A stretch of DNA of 64,000 bases, taken from the NCBI RefSeq assembly GCF_028290625.1, contig NZ_JAQGJM010000031.1, positions 1-64,000 of the forward strand, given 5' to 3'. This document shows positions 44,001 through 53,243 of this stretch, one piece after another. This DNA comes from Devosia sp. GTDB taxonomy: Bacteria; Pseudomonadota; Alphaproteobacteria; Rhizobiales; Devosiaceae. The notes under the pieces are model-generated. The model ran no database searches. It was given only the letters and a program-made list of their open reading frames with translations, and was not told the origin of the DNA. A program made the position numbers and the translations under genes. The number at the start of each line of letters is the position of its first letter. Positions within the stretch are counted from its first letter, which is position 1.

Positions 44001-44016
44001 AAGGAGCGGGACCTTT

Positions 44017-44454
44017 TTAGTCGATGGCGTGAGTGGGGGTATTGCTGGCGCCCCAGGTGGCACCCAGATCGGCAAGGCGCGCTTCGAGGCATTCGACGCC
44101 CAGGCGCACGGTGCCGCCGCCGGCAAATTGCAGCTCGATGATACCGGCAGGCCCGTCAATCGGCTGGAACACGATGGCGAGCAGTTCGAGTACGCCGTCG
44201 CTGGAATTGGGATCAAAACCGGCGGTGACTACGGACTGGACGGCATCGAAATGCAGCGCCGCGCGCTTGCGCTGGCCCTTGTCGCGGCGGCCCTGCTTGC
44301 CGCTTTCCCAGTCGAAACGGTTCATCAGCAGGGCGAAGCGCCGATCGCCGCGGGCATAGCCCATATCGGCGACACGCACGACGGCATCCTGCACATGGGC
44401 AGAGATGACATCGAGGTCTTCGGTATCGAGCGCCAGGAGCTTCAGGTCAGTCAT
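44017..44454 (-). CDS. DUF2948 family protein
   Basis: 145 residues, MTDLKLLALDTEDLDVISAHVQDAVVRVADMGY start, ALLMNRFDWE, and a VRLGVECLEARLADLG end: the typical DUF2948 protein that precedes hisD in Hyphomicrobiales. Function unknown; 16 nt before hisD and presumably co-transcribed. In relatives murA is the immediate upstream gene; here about 1 kb of repeats and a small membrane-protein gene intervene. Confidence 0.88.
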   Translation of the reverse strand: MTDLKLLALDTEDLDVISAHVQDAVVRVADMGYARGDRRFALLMNRFDWESGKQGRRDKGQRKRAALHFDAVQSVVTAGFDPNSSDGVLELLAIVFQPIDGPAGIIELQFAGGGTVRLGVECLEARLADLGATWGASNTPTHAID

Positions 44455-45524
44455 GGAGTATCGGCCCTTTGCATGGAGACGAAGCGTATCTGGTCACGCC
44501 CCGTCCGATCTACAAGTTTGTCGGCACGGGGGCAATGCGGGGGTGGATTTTGGGCATGAGAAATCGCCGCGCGGGTGGGGCCGGGCGGTGCCATTCGAGC
44601 GTAGCTCTCATGGCCTTCTCTCCTCAAATCGATCCACTGGATCGAATTGCCCGCTATTGCGGGACGGTTCGAAGACTGCGGCATGCGGCGAGACGTGCCT
44701 CATGGGTTTGTTTAGTAAGCGAGACAGCGTCTCGCCGCATGCGATGGGGTTTCTGGCCGCCCGAACGTGGCCATCCTTTGAGTTGGGATGACGAACGTCG
44801 CGCTGGCCCAGGGATCGCGCGACCGCATTCCCCTCCCACCAAACTCCCCACGGCCGTTCGTCGCGAACCCGCAGCCATTGTGGAGATATCGGGGTGGAGT
44901 ATGCGGGAGGAATTGGGGGTGGGGATAAGATGGGCAGGATCGTGCCACGCCCTCGTGGTTCGAGGCTCGCAAGGGCTCGCACCTCAACAAGAGGGCTACT
45001 GATGGAATTGCGGCGTTTCATCGGGTATCGCTGTCTCAATAGATTTCTTTGCCCGAGTAGTCCTCATGGTGGGAGCGCAGCGAGCCTCGAACCATCAGGA
45101 CGTGGCAGGATCGGTGGCTTTCGCGGTGACCTTGCGGCTGGGGCGCTACCTCAGGATGGGCCCCGGCCTGCGCCGGGGTGACACCGTGGGTGGGGCGGCG
45201 TTGTGCCAAGCAAGGCGAGAGGCGAGATAGTTTCGTGCGAAACGATACCCCCACCCGGCCTCCCCCTGGCAGGGGGAGGAGGACGCGCCACTCTTGGAGC
45301 GCGATCCAGTTTAACTCACCGGTAGACTCCTCCCCCTCGAGGGGGAGGTTGGGTGGGGGTGATGAGAGCCACGATGTCGCACTATGCGGCGACCTGGCGG
45401 CTGGGGCGATATCTCGGGATGGGTACCGGCCTGCGCCGGTATGACACCGAGTGGGTGGAGGCATTGTGCCATAGACAAGGCGGTGCGGTGGGAGAGCCGA
45501 TAGTTTCGGGCTGGAAAGCCAAGA
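44455..45524. repeat. 1-kb gene-free repeat mosaic between DUF2948 and the 127-aa protein
   Basis: No credible gene. It holds a perfect 15-bp inverted repeat GCATGCGGCGAGACG (44,681-44,695) with CGTCTCGCCGCATGC (44,728-44,742); a 28-bp inverted repeat at 44,943-44,970 and 45,080-45,107 with about 4 mismatches (TGCCACG...GGTTCGAGGCTCGC); two direct copies of a roughly 120-nt unit at 45,124-45,240 and 45,387-45,513, each with a stem around CCTGCGCCGG; and between them a palindrome of CCCCCACCC / CCTCCCCCT type (45,247-45,360). It looks like a landing site for several REP families. Confidence 0.8.
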
Positions 45525-45908
45525 CTACGGCGCCGGATTGAACAGCGTTCCGGCCTCTGCGCCCATCAGCAGATAAAACGCCAGACCGGGCAGGAACACA
45601 ATGGCGACAATCCAGGTGGGCACCACGCCGCGCGGGTGGACCCGGGCGAACCAGCGCGCGATCGGCAGGGCGATACGGCCCATGATGATACCGGCCACAA
45701 TCGCCAGCGCCAGATAAACCAGGACGGACCAAGTCAGGCCCAGCCGCGTGGCGGCGCTGCTGTCACCGATGATCGTAACGAGCAGCCAGATGGCCGGCGC
45801 GATGGTGGTCAGCACCACCGCTGCCAGCAGCACGGGACGGGGCACCGTCCAGGTCAACAGGATCGGGATCAGGTAGAACCCGAAAACGATCAACGGCAAA
45901 ACGAACAT
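45525..45908 (-). CDS. Four-span hypothetical membrane protein
   Basis: 127 residues, almost entirely four hydrophobic segments (about 2-20, 26-48, 60-80, 98-118), for example PLIVFGFYLIPILLTWTVP and WIVAIVFLPGLAFYLLMG. No family recognised. It lies 24 nt downstream of murA on the same strand, so it is probably co-transcribed with it. Confidence 0.65.
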   Translation of the reverse strand: MFVLPLIVFGFYLIPILLTWTVPRPVLLAAVVLTTIAPAIWLLVTIIGDSSAATRLGLTWSVLVYLALAIVAGIIMGRIALPIARWFARVHPRGVVPTWIVAIVFLPGLAFYLLMGAEAGTLFNPAP

Positions 45909-45932
45909 CGGCGCCCCCTGCCCGGTTCGATA

Positions 45933-47225
45933 TCAGCCGGCGACGCGTTCGATCTCGGCGCCGCAGCGGCTCAGCTTGTCTTCCAACCGTTCAAAGCCGC
46001 GATCGAGATGATAGATCCGGTTGACGACGGTTTCGCCGTGCGCCGCAAGGCCGGCAATGACCAGCGACACCGAGGCGCGCAGATCGGTCGCCATGACCTG
46101 GGCGCCCTTGAGCGTCGGCTTGCCGGTGACGGTGGCAACCTGGCCCTCGACACGGATATCGGCGCCGAAGCGTGCGAGTTCGGCCACGTGCATGTAGCGG
46201 TTTTCGAAGATGGTTTCGCGAATGCTGGACACGCCGGACGACATGGTCATCAGCGCCATGAACTGGGCCTGCAGATCGGTGGGGAAACCGGGGAATGGAT
46301 CGGTTTCGACATCGACCGGCTGAATGCCATTGCCATTGCGACGTACGCGCAGGCCATCGGCCTCCTGGGTCAGGTCCACCCCGGTGCGGGCCAAGATATC
46401 AAGCGCCGACTGCAAGTGCTCGGCGCGAGCGCCGCGCAGCAGCACATCGCCACCCGTCATCGCGGTGGCCATGGCAAAGGTGCCGGTTTCGATCCGGTCG
46501 GGAATCACGTCGACGGTGGCGCCATGCAGCCGCTCGACGCCCTCGATGGTCAGAATGCGGGTGCCGATGCCGGAAATCTTGGCCCCCATGGCGACGAGGC
46601 ACTCGGCGACATTGGTGATTTCAGGTTCCATGGCGACGTTCTCAAGTACCGTCACGCCGCGTGCCAGCGTGGCGGCCATCAGAAGCGTATGCGTCGCGCC
46701 GACCGAAACCTTGGGGAAAACGATATGCGCGCCGATCAGGCCGCCCTTGGGCGCCTTGGCGACGACATAACCTTCATCGATCTCGATGGTGGCACCCAAT
46801 TCCTTGAGGCCATAGAGAAACAGATCGACCGGACGCGTGCCGATGGCGCAACCGCCGGGCAGCGAGACACGCGCTTCGTGGGCGCGGGCCAGTAGCGGGC
46901 CGATGACCCAGAAGCTGGCACGCATCACCGAGACGAGCTCGTAGGGCGCCGTGGTATCGACGATGTCGGCGGCATGGAAGGTCATACGCTGGCCGGCGCC
47001 ATCGTCCTCGCCGCGACGGCGCCCGTGCACCGCAATATCGACGCCGTGGTTTTCCAGAATCCGCTCGAGCTGCTTGACGTCGGCCAGGCGTGGCACGTTC
47101 TGCAGGATCAGCGGCTCGTCGGTGAGCAACGAGGCGATCATCAGTGGGAGTGCGGCATTCTTGGCGCCGGAGATGGGGATTTCGCCCCGGAGCTCATTGC
47201 CGCCAACCAAACGAATGCGATCCAT
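45933..47225 (-). CDS. murA: UDP-N-acetylglucosamine 1-carboxyvinyltransferase
   Basis: 430 residues. [20 protein letters not shown] opens the protein, the catalytic loop [13 protein letters not shown] has the fosfomycin-sensitive Cys, and [12 protein letters not shown] and [16 protein letters not shown] complete the signature. First committed step of peptidoglycan synthesis (PEP + UDP-GlcNAc). Expected neighbour of the DUF2948-hisD block in this order. Confidence 0.96.
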   Translation of the reverse strand: MDRIRLVGGNELRGEIPISGAKNAALPLMIASLLTDEPLILQNVPRLADVKQLERILENHGVDIAVHGRRRGEDDGAGQRMTFHAADIVDTTAPYELVSVMRASFWVIGPLLARAHEARVSLPGGCAIGTRPVDLFLYGLKELGATIEIDEGYVVAKAPKGGLIGAHIVFPKVSVGATHTLLMAATLARGVTVLENVAMEPEITNVAECLVAMGAKISGIGTRILTIEGVERLHGATVDVIPDRIETGTFAMATAMTGGDVLLRGARAEHLQSALDILARTGVDLTQEADGLRVRRNGNGIQPVDVETDPFPGFPTDLQAQFMALMTMSSGVSSIRETIFENRYMHVAELARFGADIRVEGQVATVTGKPTLKGAQVMATDLRASVSLVIAGLAAHGETVVNRIYHLDRGFERLEDKLSRCGAEIERVAG

Positions 47226-47372
47226 TATCGGTATCCTGAAATGATGGGCGTTCTGCCCAAATCTTGACTGGCGCGCCGGGCGCCGGTGAAAGCCGGTCTT
47301 GGTATCCGAGTCATGCCCGAAGGGCAATCGAAGCAGTGAAAGGCGATCCCGGACAGTTCGCCCGAAAATAGT

Positions 47373-47552
47373 TTACGATGTCTTGCCAGGGTCCAGATCC
47401 TGGCCGATCTCCAGGTCCGGCGCGGCGGGCGCCTGGGCATCGGCATCCGCGCGGGCCCGGGCCTGGCCTTTGCGACGTTTCAGGTTTTCGCGGAGCTTTG
47501 CGGCTAATCTTAGCTCGCGCAGCTTGGCCTCATCGGATTTGGACATGGGCAT
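47373..47552 (-). CDS. Small basic hypothetical protein upstream of murA
   Basis: 59 residues, MPMSKSDEAKLRELRLAAKL..., a charged helical protein (KRRKGQARARADADA) with an acidic end. Small Arg/Lys-rich proteins of this kind are common next to murA in rhizobia; function unknown. A GTG start seven codons upstream is possible but lacks a ribosome-binding site. Confidence 0.6.
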   Translation of the reverse strand: MPMSKSDEAKLRELRLAAKLRENLKRRKGQARARADADAQAPAAPDLEIGQDLDPGKTS

Positions 47553-47673
47553 TGCATCCAGATTGACTGGCACGGGGGTTTAAGCGCTTTTTGGCCTTGC
47601 GTCGAGATAAGGCCTATGGCAGTAGAGCCCACGTCGCCGCGCCCGATCGAACCGATCCCCCAGCGCGCCAGAT

Positions 47674-47748
47674 GCTGCCGTAGCTCAGTGGTAGAGCACC
47701 CCCTTGGTAAGGGGGAGGCCGACAGTTCAATCCTGTCCGGCAGCACCA
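47674..47748 (+). tRNA. tRNA-Thr (GGT), CCA encoded
   Basis: 75 nt: acceptor GCTGCCG / CGGCAGC plus ACCA, D-arm AGCTCAGTGGTAGAGC, anticodon stem CCCCC / GGGGG with loop TTGGTAA (anticodon GGT), T-arm GACAGTTCAATCCTGTC. The 3' end borders an integrase in the same direction, the standard architecture of a tRNA used as an integration site. Confidence 0.96.
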
Positions 47749-47803
47749 TTTCAACACATTGATATCGTTGAGACTCTTGATTTCTCAGGGGTTATGTACA
47801 TTT

Positions 47804-47827
47804 TCACGTTACAAATCACGTTACAAA
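47804..47827 (+). promoter_or_regulatory. Tandem 12-bp repeat directly before the integrase
   Basis: TCACGTTACAAA occurs twice without a gap, ending at the base before the integrase ATG. Such short direct repeats close to the attachment site are typical arm-type binding sites for tyrosine recombinases, and binding here would also repress the gene. Confidence 0.55.
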
Positions 47828-49467
47828 ATGGTCGGCGCTTTGGCTCGAAAAATACCCTACTTGCTGTTTCGCGATGGACGCTACTATGCACGTCGGACGG
47901 TACCGCTGGCACTTCGGCGATGCATCGGCACCAACGAACTACGAGGGCCTCTTGGAGCCGATCGAAAGGTAGCATTAGAGAAGCTGCCCGGCGGGCTAGT
48001 GACGATCAACGCTAAACTTGACCATGCCAGGCGCGCCCTTGCCGCTGAGCGTAGTGCGGAAACGACTCTGGCAGTTGCTCGAGCTGCACCCATGACGGCG
48101 TCTGAACTCGCACGAATTCACTACAACGATCAGTTGGCCTTGGACGATGCGTTGCGCGATTCCGGCCCGAACTGGGCTTCGGTCGGGATCGACGATTCCT
48201 ATGTCGCTGATCTGCGCGCCCTTTCATCGGGTGCCTTGCAGGACGACCAGATAGAAACCGTTCTCGGTAGCTTCCTCAAGCGGTATGCACTGCGGGGAAA
48301 TCTCAGTGCAGATCGCGGAATGCCGGAATGGCGAAAGGCGGCGCGCGCCATCGCGGAGGCGGAGCTCCAGGTCTAGCTCGCATGTATGATCGCGACGAAG
48401 GCGTCCCGGCGCATGATCTCATCCACCCGCCCCATCTCGCTCCGGTGGTGGAAGATGTCGTCAAAGAGTCGTTCGTCGAACCATTATCGCTCCGTCACTT
48501 GCTAGAGCAGCACCTCAGGCAGTTGGAAGCGCACGGTGGCGGGCTATCCGCCCGAAAAGCATGGACGCGCGTCTTCGAGGATCTACTGCAGTTTCTGAAG
48601 AGCTCGCGAGGGCTGAAGGGGTCGGTCATCCAACACGCGGATGACACCCGTCGGTTGACCACAGAGGAGGTCATCGCTTGGCGTGACGCAAGGCTCCAGA
48701 CCCTTAGCCCGAAAACCGTAAAGGACGTCTGGCTAGCCTCGCTCAAGGCAGTTCTTTCTGACGCGGTCTCCGATCGGATGCTGACGACCAACGTGGCCAA
48801 AGGCGTCAGGGTGCGGATGTATGCCGCGCCTGTTCTGCGTGAGAAGGGCTTCACGGACGCCGAGGCGCTGGCAGTCCTTAAACGGTGCCTGAAGTACCAG
48901 TCACTGAGCCGCGAAAACCCGGCAAATCGCGAATCTGAGCATGTCACCGCGGCGAAACGGTGGGGGCCTTGGCTCTGCGCCTTCACCGGCGCCCGCGTTG
49001 CTGAAATCCTGCAGTTGCGCAAAGCTGACGTGCGAACGGTCGATGGGATCCACTACCTGCACATCACGCCGGAGGCAGGTAGCGTGAAGAGCAAGAAGTA
49101 TCGCGACGTGCCGCTCCACCAACAGTTGATAGATATCAACTTTCTTGAGTTCGTCGACCAATCAGCCGAGGGGCCGCTATTTCATTCGCAAGACGCAGAT
49201 CCAAAAAAACTGCCCGCGCAAGCTGTATCGGCGCGAGTAGGCAAATGGCTTCAGGCCGAGAAACTTGTCCCGGAAGGGGTGCAGCCCAATCATGGCTGGC
49301 GACACCGCTTCAAGACACTATCTCGCGAAGCTGGGCTGGATCCTCACATTGTCGACAGCATCCAGGGGCACACGGGGAGGACCGCATCCGATGGATATGG
49401 CGATGTAACCCTCCGCGCTAAGAAGGCCGCAGTCGACAAGCTAGCTGCGTATAAGATTTACGACTGA
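47828..49467 (+). pseudogene. Tyrosine recombinase (integrase), frameshifted
   Basis: Two frames together cover one integrase. The first (47,828-48,376; IPYLLFRDGRYYARRTVPLALR...) encodes the N-terminal arm/core-binding part and stops after AIAEAELQV. The second continues from about 48,382 (MYDRDEGVPAH...) to 49,467 with the catalytic domain: TGARVAEILQLR (Arg), HGWRHRF (HxxR), HTGRTASDGYGD (His and Tyr). The join around 48,370-48,385 needs a one-base shift (frame 2 to frame 1). Full activity is doubtful, although the catalytic half could be made from an internal start. The genuine start is taken as the ATG at 47,828 after the tandem repeats. Confidence 0.8.
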
Positions 49468-49771
49468 GCCATCGTCCGCTTGGCGCTCCATTCCGGTCAT
49501 TCACGACGACTAGTCGATCGCCCGAAAGCCGACATTTCAGCCATCGCGTCCAAATTCTGGACGATCTTCGATACGTGACCCCGCTGCCTCGTCGCCGGTG
49601 CCCACAGCCCTCGAACGCGGCCGGATGATGCCCTAAGCCGAGAACACGTCCATCGTTAGACTGACTAGCCGCTACGCTACGCTCTGGAAACAACTCTGGC
49701 GCCCCGACGCGCCGCGTACCTTTTACTGCAGGCCTAGGTGGACAAAACTGATTAAATGGTGTGAGCTCAAC
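49468..49771. other. 304-nt gap before the CHAT gene
   Basis: No gene seen. A small dyad CGTCCA-AATTC-TGGACG lies at 49,547-49,563. The region should hold the CHAT-gene promoter; no clear -35/-10 pair stands out. Confidence 0.4.
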
Positions 49772-50413
49772 TTGGGAAGATCTGTAGGGGCCGTTCAAAT
49801 TAGCAAGATATTGTTTCTCGCTGCCAACCCGTCTGAAGAAACCAGGCTTCGGCTCGGACGGGAAGCAACAGAAATAAAGGATGCTATTCGGGGCAAGCAT
49901 GGGCTCGCCAAGATTGGCTTTGAGCAGGACCACGCGATTCGGCTCAACTCGATCATTCGGATTGTCCACGGCGAGATGCCAACCATCGTCCACTTCAGTG
50001 GGCATGGCTCCAGTGAGGGCCAACTCATTTTCGAGGATGAAAATGGCAATGCCGCCCCCGCGCGCGCCGAGCCGATCGCGAACCTATTCAAGTTTGCCGG
50101 AGGCAGCACGCGCCTAGTGGTGCTGAATGCTTGCTATAGTGCGCTGCAGGCCGAAGCAATAATTGAGCATGTTGACGCGGTCATCGGCATGAACGACGCC
50201 ATCGGCGACGCTCCGGCCATCGCCTTTGCCCGGACGCTTTACGAGTTGTTGGCACAAGGTGCCAACCTCAGGCAGGCATTCGAACTGGCCAGGGTTTCGA
50301 TCGACATCCAGAACCTGCCTGACGCTAACAAGCCGCAACTCTTGGAGCGGATCAAAGGCTCAGCGTCTTCCACTTATTTGCTCTCCAATGAGGAGCGGCC
50401 GCCCCCTCGATAG
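49772..50413 (+). CDS. CHAT-domain (caspase-like) protein, probably N-terminal part of a split CHAT-STAND gene
   Basis: 213 residues with a caspase-haemoglobinase fold: KILFLAANP strand, VHFSGHGSSEG with catalytic His at residue 78, and LVVLNACYSA with catalytic Cys at 121. Such CHAT peptidases are effectors in bacterial conflict systems and are usually fused to or encoded beside STAND or TPR proteins. The only usable start is a TTG at 49772. The stop comes in a proline-coding, C-rich stretch (RPPPR), and the following STAND gene has no ribosome-binding site; in the STAND frame the intervening bases read as a Pro/Gly-rich linker. Confidence 0.82.
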   Translation: MGRSVGAVQISKILFLAANPSEETRLRLGREATEIKDAIRGKHGLAKIGFEQDHAIRLNSIIRIVHGEMPTIVHFSGHGSSEGQLIFEDENGNAAPARAEPIANLFKFAGGSTRLVVLNACYSALQAEAIIEHVDAVIGMNDAIGDAPAIAFARTLYELLAQGANLRQAFELARVSIDIQNLPDANKPQLLERIKGSASSTYLLSNEERPPPR

Positions 50414-50478
50414 CCCCCGCCCCGACTGCGCCGGGGGGCGGGGGCGGCGTTGGCCTGCGGCCCGCCCAGCCGCTGTAT

Positions 50479-52734
50479 ATGCCCGCATATCCCCTAGCGC
50501 GCAACTTCGTCGGGCGCGAGGCTGAGCGGCGTCGGCTTAGCGATTGGTGGCAGTCGCCGACGAAGACCATCCTCGCTATTACGGAGTTAGGGGGGATGGG
50601 AAAAAGTTCGCTTGCTTGGTCGTGGCTTCACGGGGATCTACGCGGCACCGATGTCAGCATCGGGTCCGCCATCCCGACGGACGAACGCCCAAAAGGTATC
50701 TTGTGGTACTCATTTTACGAGTCCAAAGCCAGCATTTCGGCGTTTTTCCATACCGCGCTACACTATTTCCTTGGCGTAGGCAAAGAGCCCACGGACGTCA
50801 TCTCATCCCTTGTTACGGCGATGCAGCAACAGCGTGGACTGGTCGTGCTCGACGGTCTTGAACGGCAACTCTTGGGGTTCTCTGGCCTTGATCAACCTCA
50901 CCGGCGCGAAGAAGAGGACTCGATCAGGTATTTCTCAGACCCTCGTCTTCGGGAGCTCCTGCGGACGATTGCGTCCGTGCCGGGTGGCGGAACCAAGATA
51001 CTGATCACTTCACGTTTGATGCCAATAGAACTTGAGGGGTTAAACGGAGTTGATGAGCTTCAGATTCCCGGCCTTTCCGAAGACGAGGCGACCGAGTTCC
51101 TGGAAAGGGAAACTCAAGGCCTTAATAAAACCTTCATTGCCGACGTGGCTCGCACCTACTGTTCGCATCCCCTTGCCCTTCGTCTTGCTGCCGGGCTTCT
51201 GGCCGATCCGGGGTACGACAACGCGGCTCTGCTCGCGGGATCCGAGCCGAAGATAGTCGATGAGCTCGTCCAACGGGAGCACCACGTGTTGGAACAGGCA
51301 TACGAAGCACTCAGTGGGCCAGAGCAAACGTTTCTTGGTATCATCTCGGCCTTTCGCGGAGCGACCTCGTTTGACGCTGCTAAGGCGGTGCTGGGCACCA
51401 AAAGTTTGGACTACTTCTGGGCACAAGTAGACAGACTAGTCGATCGCGGGCTGCTTTGGGTGAACAAACACCAGCAGGAGTTTGACCTGCACCCAATCGT
51501 CAGGCTCTACTGCTATTCGCGGCTAATAGACAAAACTGCCGTCGCCGACCGTATTAGTGGCGTTTTCGAGTCGATCCCGCGACCTCAAACTATCAGGACG
51601 CGAGAGCAGGCCGAACCTTTGTTGGAAATCACTTATCAATACGCGCGGGCCGGACGATACGATGATGCATGCCGGCTATTCGACGACGCGATTTGGATGG
51701 ACCTCGGCGTAAAGCTGGACGAAAATAGATTGATACTTGACCTGATAGCCCTGTTTTTTCCGGAAGGATGGGCGGGGGAGTGTGCCGTGCTTGATCAGGA
51801 CCTTGGCGAGGGGCTCGTGCAGAAGACGGCTCAGGTTTTGGCAAGTACGGGCCGATATAGTGATGTTGTGGCCTTGCTCGGCAAGGGAAGCCCGTCACGG
51901 CGAGAAGGCAATGCTCAGGTTGGCCAATTTTTTGGCCGGGCACTCTTCGAAACCGGCCTTTGCGCAGCAGGGATCGACGAGATGTATCGCGCATTGAACC
52001 TCACGGAGGATGAACACCGAAAGGGACATATGCACGATGCAATCGCGCTTGTTTTCTCAACTATCCATTGTACTACACAAGCCCGCTACCACGCCCGGGA
52101 GATGAAAGGCTGCTACAAGCGTTCGAGGCGTTTGGATGCCCGTCACCGGTTTGAGGTAATTTTCCGCAAAATCAACGTACTGAGCTCGTCGCGCAAGGCG
52201 GAGCGTCTCGTCCAGACCCTAGAAGACGCAGCGAAGGAACTTGGATGGGACGCCACTACCAAATTACTTGTGCAGACCAAGGCGGAGCTGCTTATCCGAC
52301 GGCTTGAAGCCGCGAAAGGGAAGCACAGCCGGGTGAAACAATTCATGACGGGTGTCGACGGGGTCGCGGACGTCGACGAGGCGGACAGGCTTATCAGCGA
52401 GTTACTGGGGGAAGCGCGGAACACCGGCGACACGCCGCTGGAAGGTTTGCTGCTTCGGCTATCGGCCCGGCTGACAGTCTACAGCGATCTCGAACGCGCT
52501 GCCGCCGCCGCCAACGAGTCTTTGCGGATTGCGCGGCGGCTGGACAGCGTCTTCACCAAGATTAGCGCTCTTCGCGTCCTGTCGGACGTGGAGGTAAAGA
52601 TAGGCGAATTCCGCCACGGCCTAGCCCATCTTCGTGAGGCCCGAGCACTCGTTCCTAAAGACGCTATTTGCGAGCCGCTACGAAGCGAGATTGCGACAGA
52701 ATTGCACAACCTAGAGCGCGCCGCACCCCTATAA
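50479..52734 (+). CDS. STAND (NB-ARC-type) ATPase with C-terminal TPR-like repeats
   Basis: 751 residues from the first ATG. NFVGREAERRRL opens the ATPase; Walker A is TELGGMGKSSLA (about 36-47), Walker B GLVVLDGLER (about 119-128), then TKILITSRL and SHPLALRLAAGLL (GLPL-like). A winged-helix region follows and the last 350 residues are helical repeats of TPR type (YARAGRYDDACRLFDDAI). STAND proteins hold effectors off until a trigger binds the repeats. The upstream CHAT frame is the obvious effector. No Shine-Dalgarno precedes this ATG, and the frame is open for at least 22 codons upstream, supporting a CHAT-STAND fusion broken by a frameshift. Confidence 0.83.
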   Translation: MPAYPLARNFVGREAERRRLSDWWQSPTKTILAITELGGMGKSSLAWSWLHGDLRGTDVSIGSAIPTDERPKGILWYSFYESKASISAFFHTALHYFLGVGKEPTDVISSLVTAMQQQRGLVVLDGLERQLLGFSGLDQPHRREEEDSIRYFSDPRLRELLRTIASVPGGGTKILITSRLMPIELEGLNGVDELQIPGLSEDEATEFLERETQGLNKTFIADVARTYCSHPLALRLAAGLLADPGYDNAALLAGSEPKIVDELVQREHHVLEQAYEALSGPEQTFLGIISAFRGATSFDAAKAVLGTKSLDYFWAQVDRLVDRGLLWVNKHQQEFDLHPIVRLYCYSRLIDKTAVADRISGVFESIPRPQTIRTREQAEPLLEITYQYARAGRYDDACRLFDDAIWMDLGVKLDENRLILDLIALFFPEGWAGECAVLDQDLGEGLVQKTAQVLASTGRYSDVVALLGKGSPSRREGNAQVGQFFGRALFETGLCAAGIDEMYRALNLTEDEHRKGHMHDAIALVFSTIHCTTQARYHAREMKGCYKRSRRLDARHRFEVIFRKINVLSSSRKAERLVQTLEDAAKELGWDATTKLLVQTKAELLIRRLEAAKGKHSRVKQFMTGVDGVADVDEADRLISELLGEARNTGDTPLEGLLLRLSARLTVYSDLERAAAAANESLRIARRLDSVFTKISALRVLSDVEVKIGEFRHGLAHLREARALVPKDAICEPLRSEIATELHNLERAAPL

Positions 52735-52824
52735 GGCAGCGGGCACGGGCGCAGCGGGCCGTTCTGCGACCTTCTCTGGCAGAAAAAAGTGGAAGAGAGG
52801 TCGAAAAATCTAGTCGCTGCCGGG

Positions 52825-53181
52825 CTAGAGCGCCTTACGGCCCTGCGGCTTGGGCAGGATATCGTCGATCTGGTTGGGCAGGACGGTCTTGACCGCGGGG
52901 CTGTTCTGGATCGCTGCAATGACCTCGGGGTCGCCGCTCACCGATGCCGACATCGCAGAGGTCCGAACCTTGCCCAGCGTCACCGACCCGGGCCGGCCAA
53001 GGCTCTCCTCGGCTGCTTGGATGACGTAGCTCGCGGTGTCGTTGAGCGATTCCGCTGCGACGCCTTCTTCAAAGAAAATCTGGGCGCCGACGGGATCGCC
53101 TCCCTGCCCCTGCCTCGCGAGCTCCGCCGCGACGGACTCGTTGGAAAATTCGACGCTTGCTGCGACTTTTTTGTGGGTCAT
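52825..53181 (-). CDS. Small protein resembling an I9-type subtilase propeptide/inhibitor
   Basis: 118 residues, no signal peptide. The second half (SVTLGKVRTSAMSASVSGDP, VIAAIQNSPAVKTVLPNQ) has the rhythm of inhibitor-I9 propeptides (a core strand, then a helix, then 'P-V-x-x-V-x-P-N'). It is the last gene of an operon with the S8 peptidase 62 nt upstream. A trans-acting chaperone or inhibitor of that peptidase is a reasonable inference, not a recognised family assignment. The second ATG (53181) is chosen because GGAGG lies 7 nt before it; the first ATG is too close to it. Confidence 0.6.
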   Translation of the reverse strand: MTHKKVAASVEFSNESVAAELARQGQGGDPVGAQIFFEEGVAAESLNDTASYVIQAAEESLGRPGSVTLGKVRTSAMSASVSGDPEVIAAIQNSPAVKTVLPNQIDDILPKPQGRKAL

Positions 53182-53243
53182 GTCCATGCCTCCGGCAACG
53201 CGCTAAATATGGGCGCACCGTGCCGAAATTGCGAGCATCTTGT

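Noticed and set aside
44469..45002. 177-codon plus-strand ORF in the repeat mosaic
   Set aside because: Its translation is Arg/Trp/Pro-rich and made of the inverted repeats; typical of spurious frames in GC-rich palindromic DNA.
48382..49467. Intact shorter integrase starting at MYDRDEG
   Set aside because: The catalytic domain is whole, but the upstream frame encodes a clear integrase N-terminal domain, so a frameshifted longer gene explains the region better.
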